A DNA stretch of 55,320 nt from Iodidimonas nitroreducens (GTDB taxonomy: Bacteria > Pseudomonadota > Alphaproteobacteria > Sphingomonadales > Rhodothalassiaceae). Positions 27,478 to 38,119 of this stretch are shown here, in pieces. Positions within the stretch are counted from its first letter, which is position 1. Every line of letters starts with the position of its first letter. The position numbers and the translations under genes were made by a program. The notes below the pieces were generated by a model. It did not search any database. It saw nothing but the letters and a program-made list of their open reading frames with translations, and was not told the DNA's origin. The DNA lies in the NCBI RefSeq assembly GCF_008579165.1, contig NZ_BKCN01000017.1; one strand, given 5' to 3'.

Positions 27478-30400
27478 ATGACCCATGCGATCAAGTCTGC
27501 GCCCTCAGTCGATCCGTTAGCCACCACCCGCAAGGCCCTGAGAGCCGCAGGCTATGGGGATGAAGCCCAGGAAACACGTCACCTGCTCGATGCCCTTCCT
27601 TTTGATGATACCCAGCGCAAGGCGGTGGTGGAACGGGCCCGCTCGATCGTTCAGCGTTCACGGGATTTAAGCTCTGAACAGGGCACCCTCGATGCTTTTT
27701 TGCAGGAATTCGGGCTCTCCAATCAGGAAGGGGTGGCCTTGATGTGTTTAGCAGAAGCCCTGCTGCGCATTCCCGATTCCGAAACCCAGGATGCGTTGAT
27801 TTCCGAAAAAATCCGCACCGGCGATTGGTCGAGCCATCTGGGCAAATCCCACAGCCCCTTTGTGAATGCGGGGGTGTGGGCTTTGATGCTTACCGGACGC
27901 ATCATCAAGGTTGATCCCGCCATCAGCAAAGACCCCGCCGATTTCATGGATAAGCTGGTAAAGCGCACCGGCGAGCCGGTGATCCGGCAGGCGGTCAATC
28001 AGGCGATGCGGATCATGGGGCGACAATTCGTTTTTGGCCGCTCTATTGGCGAAGGCCTGAAACGCATGAGCAAAATGCCCGATCAAAAGCAACTCATGAG
28101 CTTTGACATGCTGGGCGAAGGGGCCCGGACCCAAGAGACTGCGGATCGCTATTTCAAGCTTTATAAAGACGCCATCGATGCGGTGGGCAAGCATGAAAGC
28201 GCGAAACTCGGCGGCCCCAATACACGCTCGTCGGTTTCCATCAAAATTTCCGCCCTGCATCCCCGCTATGAACTGACGAATGGCGATCAGGTGATGGCCG
28301 ATGTCTATGATCGGCTGCATGATCTGGCCTTGCGGGCCAAAAACTATGATATCCAATTGACCATCGATGCCGAAGAAGCAGATCGCCTTGATCTGTCGCT
28401 CGATCTGTTTGAAGCGCTCGCCCGCTCGCCCGAGCTTTTGGGCTGGCCGGGGCTGGGGCTGGCTTTGCAGGCTTATCAAAAACGCGCCCATCATGTAGTG
28501 GATTGGCTTTATGCTCTGGCCCATGAAACCCATCGCCGCATCCCTGTGCGGCTGGTGAAAGGAGCCTATTGGGATACCGAAATCAAGCACGCCCAGGAAC
28601 TGGGGATGCCTGATTATCCGGTTTGGACCCGCAAGGCCGCCACCGATCTGTCTTATCTTGCGTGCGCGAAAAAGCTGATTGATGGGGGCGATGCCTTTTA
28701 TCCCATGTTTGCCACCCATAATGCCCATAGCATTGCGGCCATCGAGGAAATGGGCCGCGATGCCGAATATGAATTCCAGCGTTTGCATGGCATGGGCGAT
28801 GTGCTTTATCTGGCGGTGCGTCAGGAAATTCTGCGCCCGGTGAAGGCGCGCATATATGCCCCGGTGGGGGCGCATCGCGATCTTTTGCCCTATCTGGTGC
28901 GGCGGCTTTTGGAAAATGGGGCCAATTCCAGCTTCGTCAATCGCTTCATGGATCAGAAAGTGCCGGTGGAAGAGGTCGTGCGCGATCCCATCTCCATCAT
29001 CGAAGCCGATGAACGGGGGCGCCATGCCAATATCCCCCTGCCCCGCGATCTTTATGGCGAGGATCGGAGCAATTCCAAAGGGCATAATCTGCAGGATCAG
29101 CCGCAGCTTTCCTCGCTCAGAACCGCGATTGCCGAACATCATGATCGCCGCTTTGATCTGGCCAGCCTCATCAGTGGCAAGGCCGCCGGTGGCGCCCCGC
29201 AAGATGTGCTGTCGCCCATTGATCGGCGGGAAAAGGTGGGCAGCATCCGCATGGCCGGAAAAGACGATGCCATGAAGGCCCTGAAGGCGGCCCAAACCGC
29301 CTTTCCGGCATGGAACCGCACCAAGCCACAGCGCGGGCCGATATTCTACGCAAGGCCGCCGACCTTTTGGAGGACAACACCGCAATCCTGATCAGCCTGA
29401 TGGTGCGCGAAGCCGGGAAAACTTTATCCGATGGCATTGCCGAAGTGCGGGAAGCCGTTGATTTCTGCCGCTATTACGCGATGATGGCGGAAAAGCAATT
29501 CGGTGCCCCCACGCCCCTGCCCGGCCCCACGGGCGAGCGCAATGAGCTGATGTTGGAAGGGCGCGGGGTGTTTCTTTCGATTTCGCCATGGAATTTCCCC
29601 CTCGCCATTTTCACAGGGCAGGTGATGGCGGCCCTGGCCGCAGGCAATACGGTGCTCGCCAAGCCTGCCGAGCAAACATCGCTGATTGCAGCTTTTGCCA
29701 CCGAACTGTTTCATCGCGCCGGGGTGCCTGCCGATGCCCTGCATCTTTTGGCTGGCGATGGCCCCGAAGTGGCCGGGCCCCTGGTTGAGGATGAAGGCAT
29801 TGCCGGCGTCGTCTTTACCGGCTCCACCGAAGTGGCGCGGTTGATCAACCGTAATCTGGCCGCCCGCGAAGGGGCGATCGTGCCGCTGATCGCTGAAACC
29901 GGCGGGCAGAATGCCATGATCGTTGATAGCACCGCTTTGCCCGAACAGGTCTGCGATGCGGTGATGGAAAGCGCTTTCGGCTCGGCCGGGCAGCGCTGTT
30001 CGGCCTTGCGCATCTTGTGTGTGCAATCCGATGTGGCCGATGAAGTCATTCAAATGATCAAGGGGGCCCTGGCTTTGCGCAAGCTGGGCGATCCGGTGAA
30101 GCCGGAAACCGATATCGGCCCAATCATTGATGAGGATGCCCGCGCCGTTTTGCAAAAGCATATCGAGCGGATGGACAAGGAAGCCCACTTCATCGCCCGC
30201 GCGCCTCTTGATCAAAGCCTTCAACATGGGTGCTTTTTTGCCCCGTCGATCTATGAAATTTCGTCTTTGGCGCAATTGCAGCGCGAGGTATTCGGTCCGG
30301 TTTTGCATATTCTGCGCTATAAAGCCGACCAGCTTGATCAACTGATGCACAATCTGGCCGCCACCGGCTATGGGCTGACCTGCGGGGTCCATTCCCGCCT

Positions 30401-30635
30401 TGAAGGCCGCTATCTGGGCCTTTTTGAAAAATCCATTGCGGGCAATGTCTATATCAATCGCAATATGGTGGGAGCCGTGGTGGGCGTGCAGCCCTTTGGC
30501 GGACGCGGGCTATCCGGCACCGGCTTTAAAGCCGGGGGGCCGCATTATCTGCTGCGCTTTGCCAGCGAACGGGTGCGCACCATCAATACCGCAGCGATTG
30601 GCGGCAATACCGATCTTTTCCGCCTCATCGGCTGA
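27478..30635 (+). CDS. putA: Bifunctional proline dehydrogenase / P5C dehydrogenase PutA (frameshifted)
   Basis: Oxidises proline to glutamate in two steps at the inner membrane; about 1052 residues when repaired. The FAD-binding proline dehydrogenase barrel has SVSIKISALHPRYE, RLVKGAYWDTEIK, FATHNAHSIAA and YAPVGAHRDLLPYLVRRLLE. The aldehyde dehydrogenase half has SPWNFPLAIFTGQ, VFTGSTEVARLI, AETGGQNAMIVDS and catalytic Cys in FGSAGQRCSALR. There is no N-terminal ribbon-helix-helix domain, so unlike E. coli PutA it should not repress its own gene. The frame breaks near 29325, where one added base restores NRTKATARADILRKAADLL. ATG at 27478 with AAGGATG upstream. The break lies within the linker/ALDH start, so two separate proteins are unlikely. 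Confidence 0.93.
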
Positions 30636-30680
30636 AGGGCGGCGTGCCATAAAAAAAGAGAGACCAAATGAAATGCAAAG

Positions 30681-30715
30681 GGGGGCGATCTTTTGATCAG
30701 CCCCCAGACTTTTTC
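30681..30715 (+). terminator. Terminator after putA
   Basis: GGGGGCGATC, loop TTTT, GATCAGCCCCC, then AGACTTTTT on the plus strand. It overlaps the stop of the convergent DUF2147 gene, so both transcripts may end here. Confidence 0.75.
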
Positions 30716-31149
30716 CACATATCGGCGGGATCAAAGCTCAGGGATGAGGCGCGGGTCCAGACCTGTGACTGGCAAAAAACCAGCCAGCAGCCTTTTACCT
30801 CAAGGCTGTTTTCATCTTTCAGGTGCAATTGTGCGCGATAGGATTTGCCGGAACGGGGATCATGGATCCAGCCATCCTGCAGGCCATCATCATCCAGCAG
30901 AAAATCGCTGAGGATCAGCGCGCCTAAGCGTTTCCCGCTTTCTGTCCAGATGATATTGCCGCAAATCTTCTGGTCGCTGATCGTATCATCACAGGGCTGC
31001 ACAACAACGGCCGAGCGATCCCCATCGGTTTTCCACACCCCCAAAACCGACGAAGCCTGCGGATCGGCCAATCCCTGCGATATGGCAAAAAACAAGGCAA
31101 TGATGACGCCAGAAATGAAAGCCAGTGCTTTGGTGGAAGAACGGACCAT
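30697..31149 (-). CDS. DUF2147 domain exported protein
   Basis: 150 residues. Signal peptide near residues 8-29 (ALAFISGVIIALFFAISQGLA, cited by ends) followed by the DUF2147 pattern: VLGVWKTDGDRSAVVVQPC, ICGNIIWTESGK, DGWIHDPRSGKSYRAQLHL and VKGCWLVFCQSQVWTR. Periplasmic beta-rich protein; function unknown in this family. ATG at 31149. Convergent with putA across a terminator; 166 bases separate it from rodA downstream of its start, with no feature I can name there. Confidence 0.85.
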   Translation of the reverse strand: MVRSSTKALAFISGVIIALFFAISQGLADPQASSVLGVWKTDGDRSAVVVQPCDDTISDQKICGNIIWTESGKRLGALILSDFLLDDDGLQDGWIHDPRSGKSYRAQLHLKDENSLEVKGCWLVFCQSQVWTRASSLSFDPADMWKKSGG

Positions 31150-31315
31150 GGAAATACTCTGCGGAATGACGGATTATGCATGATCATCAAAGAGATGACA
31201 GGCCCAGAAAACGGAGGCTTATTTAGAAAGGCATTAAGACGAAATAAAGGCAAAAATGATGCTGAAAGCCGCTTTCACCGAGCTGTGATGCGCGATGATG
31301 ACCTTGTGATGCCCC

Positions 31316-32458
31316 TCAAAGCCCTTTCGGGATCACCAATTTGCGATTGAGCGATACCGAAAAAATCAGGCCGAAAGCGGTCAGCATCGTGAGCATGGCC
31401 GAGCCGCCATAAGAAATCATGGGTAAGGGCACCCCAACCACCGGCAAAATACCCATCACCATCCCCACATTGATGAACACATATAAAAACATGGTCAGGG
31501 AAAGACCGGAAGCCAGCAATCGGCCGAATTGATTGCGGCAGGTGGCTGCCACATAAAATCCATAAGCCAAGATGAAAAGATAAAGGGCAATCACCCCCAT
31601 CCCGCCAACAAGGCCAAATTCTTCGGCCAAAGCCGTAAAGATAAAATCGGTTTTCATTTCGGGCAAAAAATTAAGATGGCTTTGGGTGCCCATCAAAAAG
31701 CCCTTGCCGGTGAGCCCGCCCGATCCCAAAGCAATTTTTGATTGCATAATCTGATAGCCCGCCCCCAAAGGATCGCTTTCGGGATTGACGAAGGTCAGGA
31801 TCCGCTGCTGCTGATAATCATGCAAAAAACCCCAAGCCACAGGCACCGCAGCCGCCGCTGCCAGCACACCCCCCAAAAACAGCCATTTCGGTGCCCCCGC
31901 TAAAAACAGCACCGCCATCCCCCCGGCGGCCAGCATCAAAGCCGTTCCCAGATCGGGTTGGCGCACGATCAGGGCCATGGGCAAAAGAACCATCAAAAAA
32001 GGCGGGATCAGCCGCACATATTGGCCCGATTGGGTAGCATTCAGGCCGTGATAATAGCGGGCCATCGCCATGACGAGGGCGATTTTCATAATTTCCGATG
32101 GCTGCAAGCGCATGAAGCCAAGATCAAGCCAGCGCTGCCCCCCCATACCCACAACCCCAATGAATTCAACGGCGATGAGCAAAGCCAAAGCCCCAAAAAA
32201 GGCGGGATAAGCCAATTGAAACCAGAAACGCAGATCCACAAGAGCAATAGCGATCATCAAGAGAAAAAGAGCGCCAAAGCGAATGGCCTGTTGCCGCGCC
32301 CAAGGATCGAAATGCCCGCCCCCCACGGAATAAAGCATGGCCACACCCACCCCGGCGATCAGGATCAAAACCGCAATCACCAGCCAATTCAGATCCAAAA
32401 GCTTTTGCGGCAGGCTGCGCTTCACCTTGCGCGGTGCGAAAAGATAACCCTCACTCAT
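31316..32458 (-). CDS. mrdB: RodA peptidoglycan glycosyltransferase
   Basis: SEDS-family polymerase, 380 residues with about ten membrane spans, that builds lateral-wall glycan with PBP2. Motifs: LDLGFMRLQPSEIMKIALVM (cited to 20), VRQPDLGTALMLAAGG with the catalytic-region Asp, GSGGLTGKGFLMGTQ and VVGVPLPMISYGGSAML. The ATG at 32458 abuts the mrdA stop, indicating translational coupling. Last gene of mreBCD-mrdAB, the normal alphaproteobacterial order. Confidence 0.96.
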   Translation of the reverse strand: MSEGYLFAPRKVKRSLPQKLLDLNWLVIAVLILIAGVGVAMLYSVGGGHFDPWARQQAIRFGALFLLMIAIALVDLRFWFQLAYPAFFGALALLIAVEFIGVVGMGGQRWLDLGFMRLQPSEIMKIALVMAMARYYHGLNATQSGQYVRLIPPFLMVLLPMALIVRQPDLGTALMLAAGGMAVLFLAGAPKWLFLGGVLAAAAAVPVAWGFLHDYQQQRILTFVNPESDPLGAGYQIMQSKIALGSGGLTGKGFLMGTQSHLNFLPEMKTDFIFTALAEEFGLVGGMGVIALYLFILAYGFYVAATCRNQFGRLLASGLSLTMFLYVFINVGMVMGILPVVGVPLPMISYGGSAMLTMLTAFGLIFSVSLNRKLVIPKGL

Positions 32459-34363
32459 TCAATCATCCACAAAACTGCTGCCCGGGGGCATCTGCGCCGC
32501 CCCCAAGGCCCGGCGCATCTGATCAAGGGCCGGGCGGCCCGCCGGATCGCGCTCTAAAGCCTGGGCCATCACATCCCGGGCCACCGGTGCCGCCGCACTG
32601 GCCCCGCCGCCCCCATGTTCGATCAAAACACAACAGGCATAGCGCGGCTTATCAGCAGGGGCATAGGCAACAAACCAGGCATGGTGACGGGCCTGCCATG
32701 GCAGATCTTCCTGCTTTACATTATTATCGCGCATTTCTCGGGTAATGCGACGCACTTGGGCCGTGCCGGTTTTTCCCGCCATGGTCATGCCATTCCACGA
32801 CAAGCGCGATCGATAGGCGGTGCCGCGATATTCCAGAACCTTTTCCATACCGCGCCGCACCACGGCCAGATGATCGCCCGCAAAATCAAGCTTTGGCCAG
32901 CCGCCATTGGGGGCTGCGGGCAGGGCCCGGGCATCAGGCCCAATGGCCCGCACCAGCCTTGGCCGCACCATATAGCCGCCATTGGCCAGCCTTGCGGTCA
33001 TCACCGCCAATTGCACGGGGGTGGCAAGTAAAGCCCCCTGCCCGATCCCCACATTCAGGGTTTCGCCACCCATCCAGGGTTCGCCGGTGGTGGCGATTTT
33101 CCAGCCCGGCGTGGGCACCAGCCCGCTCGATTCTCCGCCCACCTCAAGATCGAAAACCTGACCAAGGCCGAAATTCTGTGCCCATTGCGCCAGTCTTTCA
33201 ATCCCCAATTCATGGGCAATCGTATAAAAATACACATCACAAGATCGGGCCAGAGCATCTTCCATATTCATGGCGCCATGGCCTTCCCGACGCCAGCAAT
33301 GCCACACATTATCGCCTAAGCGATGGCGACCATTGCAATAAATCGTTTTTTCAGGGGTGATGATCTTATGATGTAAAGCGGCCAGTGCCACCACCATTTT
33401 AAATACAGATCCGGGCGGATATTGCCCGGAAATGCATTTATCAACCAAGGGCTTGCGCGGATCGCGCAACAGTGCCGCCCAATTTTCCCGGCTGATCCCC
33501 AGATTGAAGCTATTGGGATCATAGGATGGGGTCGAGACATGGGCATAGATATCGCCGGTATCAATATCCATCACAACCACGCCGGCGGCTTCTTCGCCCA
33601 AGCGCTTTGCAATCGCCCGCTGCAATCCCATATCGATGGTCAACGCCACCTGATCGCCGGGAATACCTTCGGTGCGCCCCAATTCGCGAATGGTGCGGCC
33701 ATAAGCATTCACCTCAACCCGGCTTGATCCTGCCCGCCCGCGCAAAATCCGATCATAGCTGCGCTCCACCCCGCGCTTGCCGATCTTGAAACCGGGCAAG
33801 GTCAGCAGAGGATCGCCATCCATCTCTTCCTCACTGGCCGATCCCACATAGCCCACGATCTGGCTGGCCACCGGACCATCGGGATACCATCGGCTCAAAC
33901 CGCTATCGGGCTGAATCCCGGCCAGATCGGGGGCCGAGACATTGATTTTAGCAAAATCCTCCCAGGAAAGCCCCTGCGCTACCGTCACCGGCAAAAATTT
34001 GCGCTGCCGGGCGATCTGGGTTTCAACCCGGCGCAGATCGCGTTCGGTCAGATGAATGATCTGCCCCAGCCTTTGCAGCGACAAGCGCACATCAAGGCTT
34101 TGTTCGGGGATCAGGAAAACGCGATAATCCTGACGATTGCTGGCAATGGTTTCGCCAAAACGATCAACGATATCGCCCCTGTGCGGGGCCAGCATCCGAA
34201 TGGAAATGCGGTTTTCTTCGGCCAGCATTTCATATTGATCGGCTTCCACCACCCCAAGATAATAAAGCCGCCCGGCCAGAACCGCGGTTAAAAGCCCCTG
34301 CGCCCCGGCCAGCAAGGCCGCCCGGCGGGAAAATGTCTTAAAGCGTGAGGTATCAGATGCCAT
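32459..34363 (-). CDS. mrdA: Penicillin-binding protein 2
   Basis: Peptidoglycan transpeptidase of the elongasome, 634 residues. N-terminal membrane anchor (LLAGAQGLLTAVLAGRLYYL), pedestal with APHRGDIVDRFGE, and transpeptidase domain with the active Ser in PPGSVFKMVVAL (SxxK), the SCD triad in LARSCDVYFYTIA, and KTGTAQ. The insert CNGRHRLGDNVWHCWRREGHG holds two Cys, as in other PBP2 proteins (cited in part). ATG at 34363. Cotranscribed with mreD upstream and rodA downstream. Confidence 0.96.
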   Translation of the reverse strand: MASDTSRFKTFSRRAALLAGAQGLLTAVLAGRLYYLGVVEADQYEMLAEENRISIRMLAPHRGDIVDRFGETIASNRQDYRVFLIPEQSLDVRLSLQRLGQIIHLTERDLRRVETQIARQRKFLPVTVAQGLSWEDFAKINVSAPDLAGIQPDSGLSRWYPDGPVASQIVGYVGSASEEEMDGDPLLTLPGFKIGKRGVERSYDRILRGRAGSSRVEVNAYGRTIRELGRTEGIPGDQVALTIDMGLQRAIAKRLGEEAAGVVVMDIDTGDIYAHVSTPSYDPNSFNLGISRENWAALLRDPRKPLVDKCISGQYPPGSVFKMVVALAALHHKIITPEKTIYCNGRHRLGDNVWHCWRREGHGAMNMEDALARSCDVYFYTIAHELGIERLAQWAQNFGLGQVFDLEVGGESSGLVPTPGWKIATTGEPWMGGETLNVGIGQGALLATPVQLAVMTARLANGGYMVRPRLVRAIGPDARALPAAPNGGWPKLDFAGDHLAVVRRGMEKVLEYRGTAYRSRLSWNGMTMAGKTGTAQVRRITREMRDNNVKQEDLPWQARHHAWFVAYAPADKPRYACCVLIEHGGGGASAAAPVARDVMAQALERDPAGRPALDQMRRALGAAQMPPGSSFVDD

Positions 34364-34372
34364 GATCCTCTT

Positions 34373-34888
34373 TCAAAAATCCGCTTTCATCATCTTATCG
34401 AACCAGCCGAAAATCCAGCCAAAAAGCGGATAAGCCGCAAGGGTGACAAGACCTTGGGCAATCACCGGCATGGCCGATAGATTATCCCCATAATAAAGGC
34501 TGGCAATGATCCACGACAAGAGCATGGCCAGAAACGTGACCGGAACAAAACCCAGCCATCCCACGGCAAAAGACTGGCGCACAAACAGCGCCTGTTGATT
34601 GGATAGCACGATCTGGGCAATCATCAGAACCAGCATATTCAGCCCCGGCGGCCCGCCCGACAGCATATCGAGAAAAAATCCGATGGCCGCCACCAGCCCG
34701 ATGGGCAAAAGATCGGGCCGATGGATCGACCAGTAATAAACAACGATCAAAGCCATATGCGGCAAGGGCACCCCGCCGCTGGCATCGCCATAGGGCAGAT
34801 GCATGATGATGATCAAAACCACCGCGATCACCGCAGGCCCAAAAGCCCGCAGCAGCGATAAGCCAAAACTGCCTGCCCGCTCGCTCAT
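34373..34888 (-). CDS. mreD: Rod shape-determining protein MreD
   Basis: Inner-membrane protein of 171 residues with five or six spans, part of the MreBCD scaffold. It opens with FGPAVIAVVLIIIMHLPYGD, has RPDLLPIGLVAAIGFFLDML and PLFGWIFGWFDKMMK at the end. The ATG at 34888 overlaps the mreC stop by four bases. Weakly conserved family, but its position between mreC and mrdA decides the call. Confidence 0.93.
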   Translation of the reverse strand: MSERAGSFGLSLLRAFGPAVIAVVLIIIMHLPYGDASGGVPLPHMALIVVYYWSIHRPDLLPIGLVAAIGFFLDMLSGGPPGLNMLVLMIAQIVLSNQQALFVRQSFAVGWLGFVPVTFLAMLLSWIIASLYYGDNLSAMPVIAQGLVTLAAYPLFGWIFGWFDKMMKADF

Positions 34889-35799
34889 GGCTCGATCGCC
34901 CTGGCCGTGCCCTCATGATTTGGCGCATCAACGGGGGTATCCTGAGGCGTCGGCTCCATATCCAGATCGCGCAAAACCGGCTTTAAAACCTGCACGAATT
35001 CCAATCTATCGAGCAAAGCCACCGGTTTGATCAGCACCTCTTTCGAGGCATCGGCCACCACATGGCCCAACAAAATATCGGGGGGGAAAATGCCGCCATC
35101 GCCGGTCGTGACCACCGCATCACCGGGCATGGGATCCACACCGGGGGGCAAAAAGACCAATTCCAAAAGCAGCCCATTGCGGCCCCGGGCAATGGCCGGA
35201 TCGCCGGTTCTTTGCAGCCGCACCGGCACCCGGCTGTTCAGATCGGTAATCAGCAAAACCCGCGCCGCCTGCTCACCGGCGGCAAAAACCCGCCCCACAA
35301 GCCCCAATTCATCGACCACGGGCTGATTATCCCTCACCCCATCAGCCCGCCCGGCATTGATGATCACGCTGCGGACAAAGGGCCCGCCGGCCACCCCCAC
35401 GATCCGTGGGGTCGCGATAGGGGTATTGTGCAATTGAGGGGCATTAAGAAAAACCCGCAGGCGGGCATTTTCCCGCTCCAGCGCCCGGGCCGCCGCCTGC
35501 CATTGCAACAGCCGCTCATTTTCGGCTTTCAAGCGCCGGTTTTCCGCCAGCAAAGAGGTCAGCGATCCGGCCCATTCGATGGCCGCATCAGCCCGCTCCA
35601 CCGGCCGCGACAAAACCTGCAGCAAAGGCCGGGCAAAATCCCCTGCCACCCCGCGCATTCTATCGATCAGCGGATGATCGATCCGGCCCAGCAAAAGCAG
35701 GGTAAACGCCACAAACAACAAGCCCGCAAACAACCGCCGACCCGTCCGGCTGGCCAAAAGGCCCCTTGATGTTTTGGCAAGGGGCGCTTTCAAGGGCAA
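34885..35799 (-). CDS. mreC: Rod shape-determining protein MreC
   Basis: Bitopic periplasmic scaffold protein, 304 residues. Short basic N-terminus, one membrane helix (LFAGLLFVAFTLLLLG), a coiled-coil stretch (LLAENRRLKAENERLLQWQ) and two beta-barrel domains with RVVGVAGGPFVRSVIINAGR (cited to 20), NQPVVDELGLVGRVFA and GDAVVTTGDGGIFPPDILLG. The likely start is TTG at 35799 behind GGCGGGGGA; the upstream ATG is out of frame. C-terminal Pro/Thr-rich tail is dispensable in relatives. Confidence 0.93.
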   Translation of the reverse strand: MPLKAPLAKTSRGLLASRTGRRLFAGLLFVAFTLLLLGRIDHPLIDRMRGVAGDFARPLLQVLSRPVERADAAIEWAGSLTSLLAENRRLKAENERLLQWQAAARALERENARLRVFLNAPQLHNTPIATPRIVGVAGGPFVRSVIINAGRADGVRDNQPVVDELGLVGRVFAAGEQAARVLLITDLNSRVPVRLQRTGDPAIARGRNGLLLELVFLPPGVDPMPGDAVVTTGDGGIFPPDILLGHVVADASKEVLIKPVALLDRLEFVQVLKPVLRDLDMEPTPQDTPVDAPNHEGTARAIEP

Positions 35800-35832
35800 A
35801 GTCCCCCGCCATCATGACGGCAAAGAACGCTT

Positions 35833-36867
35833 TCAATCGTCGGTAAGAAGAACATGCTTGAGAACCTCTTCTTCCAAAGAGCGGCCAGTGCCCAGCGCCA
35901 CACAGGTCAAAGGTTCATCGGCAACGGAAACCGGCAACCCAGTGGCTTCGCGCAGAACCTTTTCCAGATCGGCAAGCAGCGCCCCACCCCCGGTCAGAAC
36001 GATCCCCTGATCAACGATATCGGCGGCCAATTCCGGGGCCGTTTGCTCCAGGGCCACCTTCACCCCTTCAATGATCGATCCCACCGGCTCGGCCAAAGCT
36101 TCGGCAATTTGAAGCTGATTGATGGTGATTTCCTTTGGCACGCCATTCATCAGATCACGGCCCTTGATTTCAAGGGACAAACCCACCCCATCCTGAGGTT
36201 CCATGGCGGTGCCGATCTCTTTTTTAATGCGCTCGGCAGTGCTTTCGCCAATCAGCAGATTATGATTGCGGCGGATATAGGCGATGATCGCCTCATCCAT
36301 TTTGTCGCCGCCCACCCGCACACTGGTGGCGAAAACGATTCCGCCTAAGGAGAGCACCGCAACTTCCGTGGTGCCGCCGCCGATATCCACCACCATCGAG
36401 CCCTGCGGCTCGGTGACAGGCAGGCCCGCTCCGATGGCCGCCGCCATGGGTTCCTCGATCAGATAAACCTTCGATGCCCCCGCTTCTTCCGCCGCTTCGC
36501 GGATCGCCCGCCGTTCAACGGCAGTGGAGCCCGATGGCACGCAGATCACAACCTGTGGGCTGGCAAAAGAACGATTATGCACTTTTTTGATGAAATGCCG
36601 GATCATATGCTGGGCGATTTCAAAATCGGCGATCACCCCATCGCGCAAGGGGCGGATCGCTTCGATATTACCGGGCGTGCGCCCCAGCATCATCTTGGCT
36701 TCATTGCCCACCGCCAGCACCTGCCGCCGTCCCGATGTCATTTTCATCGCCACAACCGAAGGTTCATTTAAAACGATGCCCCGACCCTTCACATAAACCA
36801 GCGTATTCGCGGTTCCCAGATCGATGGCCATATCCGATGAAAACATACCAAGAATTTTTGAGAACAT
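35833..36867 (-). CDS. mreB: Rod shape-determining protein MreB
   Basis: Actin-like ATPase, 344 residues, that forms membrane-bound filaments guiding wall synthesis. Nucleotide-site motifs: MAIDLGTANTLVYVKG, VVDIGGGTTEVAVLSLGG and IVLTGGGALLADLEKVL. The amphipathic membrane-binding start MFSKILGMFS supports the ATG at 36867 rather than the upstream extension. First gene of the five-gene cell-shape operon. About 240 bases separate it from ilvC with no feature I can name. Confidence 0.97.
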   Translation of the reverse strand: MFSKILGMFSSDMAIDLGTANTLVYVKGRGIVLNEPSVVAMKMTSGRRQVLAVGNEAKMMLGRTPGNIEAIRPLRDGVIADFEIAQHMIRHFIKKVHNRSFASPQVVICVPSGSTAVERRAIREAAEEAGASKVYLIEEPMAAAIGAGLPVTEPQGSMVVDIGGGTTEVAVLSLGGIVFATSVRVGGDKMDEAIIAYIRRNHNLLIGESTAERIKKEIGTAMEPQDGVGLSLEIKGRDLMNGVPKEITINQLQIAEALAEPVGSIIEGVKVALEQTAPELAADIVDQGIVLTGGGALLADLEKVLREATGLPVSVADEPLTCVALGTGRSLEEEVLKHVLLTDD

Positions 36868-37106
36868 TCTGACCCGAACCTTTTCGATTGATCGCCCGCA
36901 TTTTTTTGGCTCCCGGAATAGGGGCCAGTCATCAACATGCAGGATTATTGGCGTTTGAGCATAGTTAAGACAGCACCGCAAGAGCACAGGCGCCGATCCC
37001 GATCGCGAAAGCCATATTGCCGTGCATTCGTTAAAATTTCGCTGGCGAAATGAAGATCATGCACGATTATGGCATCCCTTTTATTTTTATTGGCTTGGCT
37101 TGGCTT

Positions 37107-38102
37107 TCAGCCTTTTTCGACCAGCCATGGCATCAAGGCACGCACCCGTTCTCCGGCGGCTTCGAGTCCATCATGACGATGCGCCCGAAACCGCATGAGA
37201 TCAGGGCTTCCTTTTCTTGTATCGTCAAAAAGCCGCTGTGCAAATGCGCCAGATTGAATCTCCGTCAAAATAGTCTTCATTGTCTGGCGCATGCGATCAT
37301 CCACCAGCGCCTCGCCCGCCAGATAGCCACCATATTCTGCGGTATTGGAAATGGCCTGCCGCATTTTTTCCGGCCCGGCCTCAAACATCAGATCAACCAC
37401 CAGCTTGGCTTCATGCACACATTCAAAATAGGCCACCTCCGGCGCATAGCCCGCTTCAATCAGGGTATCATAGCCGGCGGCGATCAAAGCCGGAATGCCC
37501 CCACATAAAACCGCCTGTTCACCAAAAAGATCGGTTTCACATTCTTCGCGAAAGCTGGTTTCCACCATGCCCGCCCGGCCGCAACCAAGGCCTGAGGCAT
37601 AGCCAAGGGCGATCTGCATGGTCGCGCCGGTGGCATCGTGGCCCACCGCGATCAAACAGGCAAGGCCACGGCCTGCCAGATATTCAGCGCGCAACCAGCG
37701 CCCCGCCCCCTTGGGCCCAATCAAAAACAGATCCACATCCTCAGCAGGCCTGATCGCGCCAAAATGAACGGCCAAACCATGGGCAAAGCCCAAAGCCGAT
37801 CCGGGCCGCAAAAAAGGCGCCACAGCGCTTTCATAAATGGCGGGGATCACCTCATCGGGCAGGGTCATCATCACAATATCGGCGATTGTCACGGCCTCGG
37901 CAAAGGGCAGCACCATAAAGCCCGCATCCCGGGCTTTGGCCCCGCTCGATTGCCCGGGATCGCGCGCGCCGATGATCACATCAAAGCCGCTATCGCGCAG
38001 ATTAAGGGCATGGGCATGGCCCTGATTGCCATAGCCCAATATGGCAATCTTCTTGCCTTGAAGGGCCGCCGGATCGCAATCCATGTCGGTATAAACAGTC
38101 AT
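37107..38102 (-). CDS. ilvC: Ketol-acid reductoisomerase
   Basis: NADPH-dependent isomeroreductase of valine/isoleucine synthesis, 331 residues (class I length). Rossmann motif GYGNQGHAHALNLRDSG; catalytic His in AHGLAVHFG, Lys in IGPKGAG, acidic metal ligands in ECETDLFGEQAVLCGG and AYFECVHEAKL, Ser in ISNTAEYGG. All key residues are present, though the rest is noticeably divergent from the textbook sequence and the C-terminus stops early (MPWLVEKG). ATG at 38102 preferred, 38108 possible; it overlaps the miaA end region by design of the operon. ilvB/ilvN, usually near ilvC, are absent here. Confidence 0.93.
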   Translation of the reverse strand: MTVYTDMDCDPAALQGKKIAILGYGNQGHAHALNLRDSGFDVIIGARDPGQSSGAKARDAGFMVLPFAEAVTIADIVMMTLPDEVIPAIYESAVAPFLRPGSALGFAHGLAVHFGAIRPAEDVDLFLIGPKGAGRWLRAEYLAGRGLACLIAVGHDATGATMQIALGYASGLGCGRAGMVETSFREECETDLFGEQAVLCGGIPALIAAGYDTLIEAGYAPEVAYFECVHEAKLVVDLMFEAGPEKMRQAISNTAEYGGYLAGEALVDDRMRQTMKTILTEIQSGAFAQRLFDDTRKGSPDLMRFRAHRHDGLEAAGERVRALMPWLVEKG

Positions 38103-38119
38103 CGGCATAGGGCGTCTCG

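Noticed and set aside
27478..30635. Separate PutA proline dehydrogenase and P5C dehydrogenase genes
   Set aside because: The break is one base within a conserved stretch of a single PutA; there is no ribosome site or start for a second gene there.
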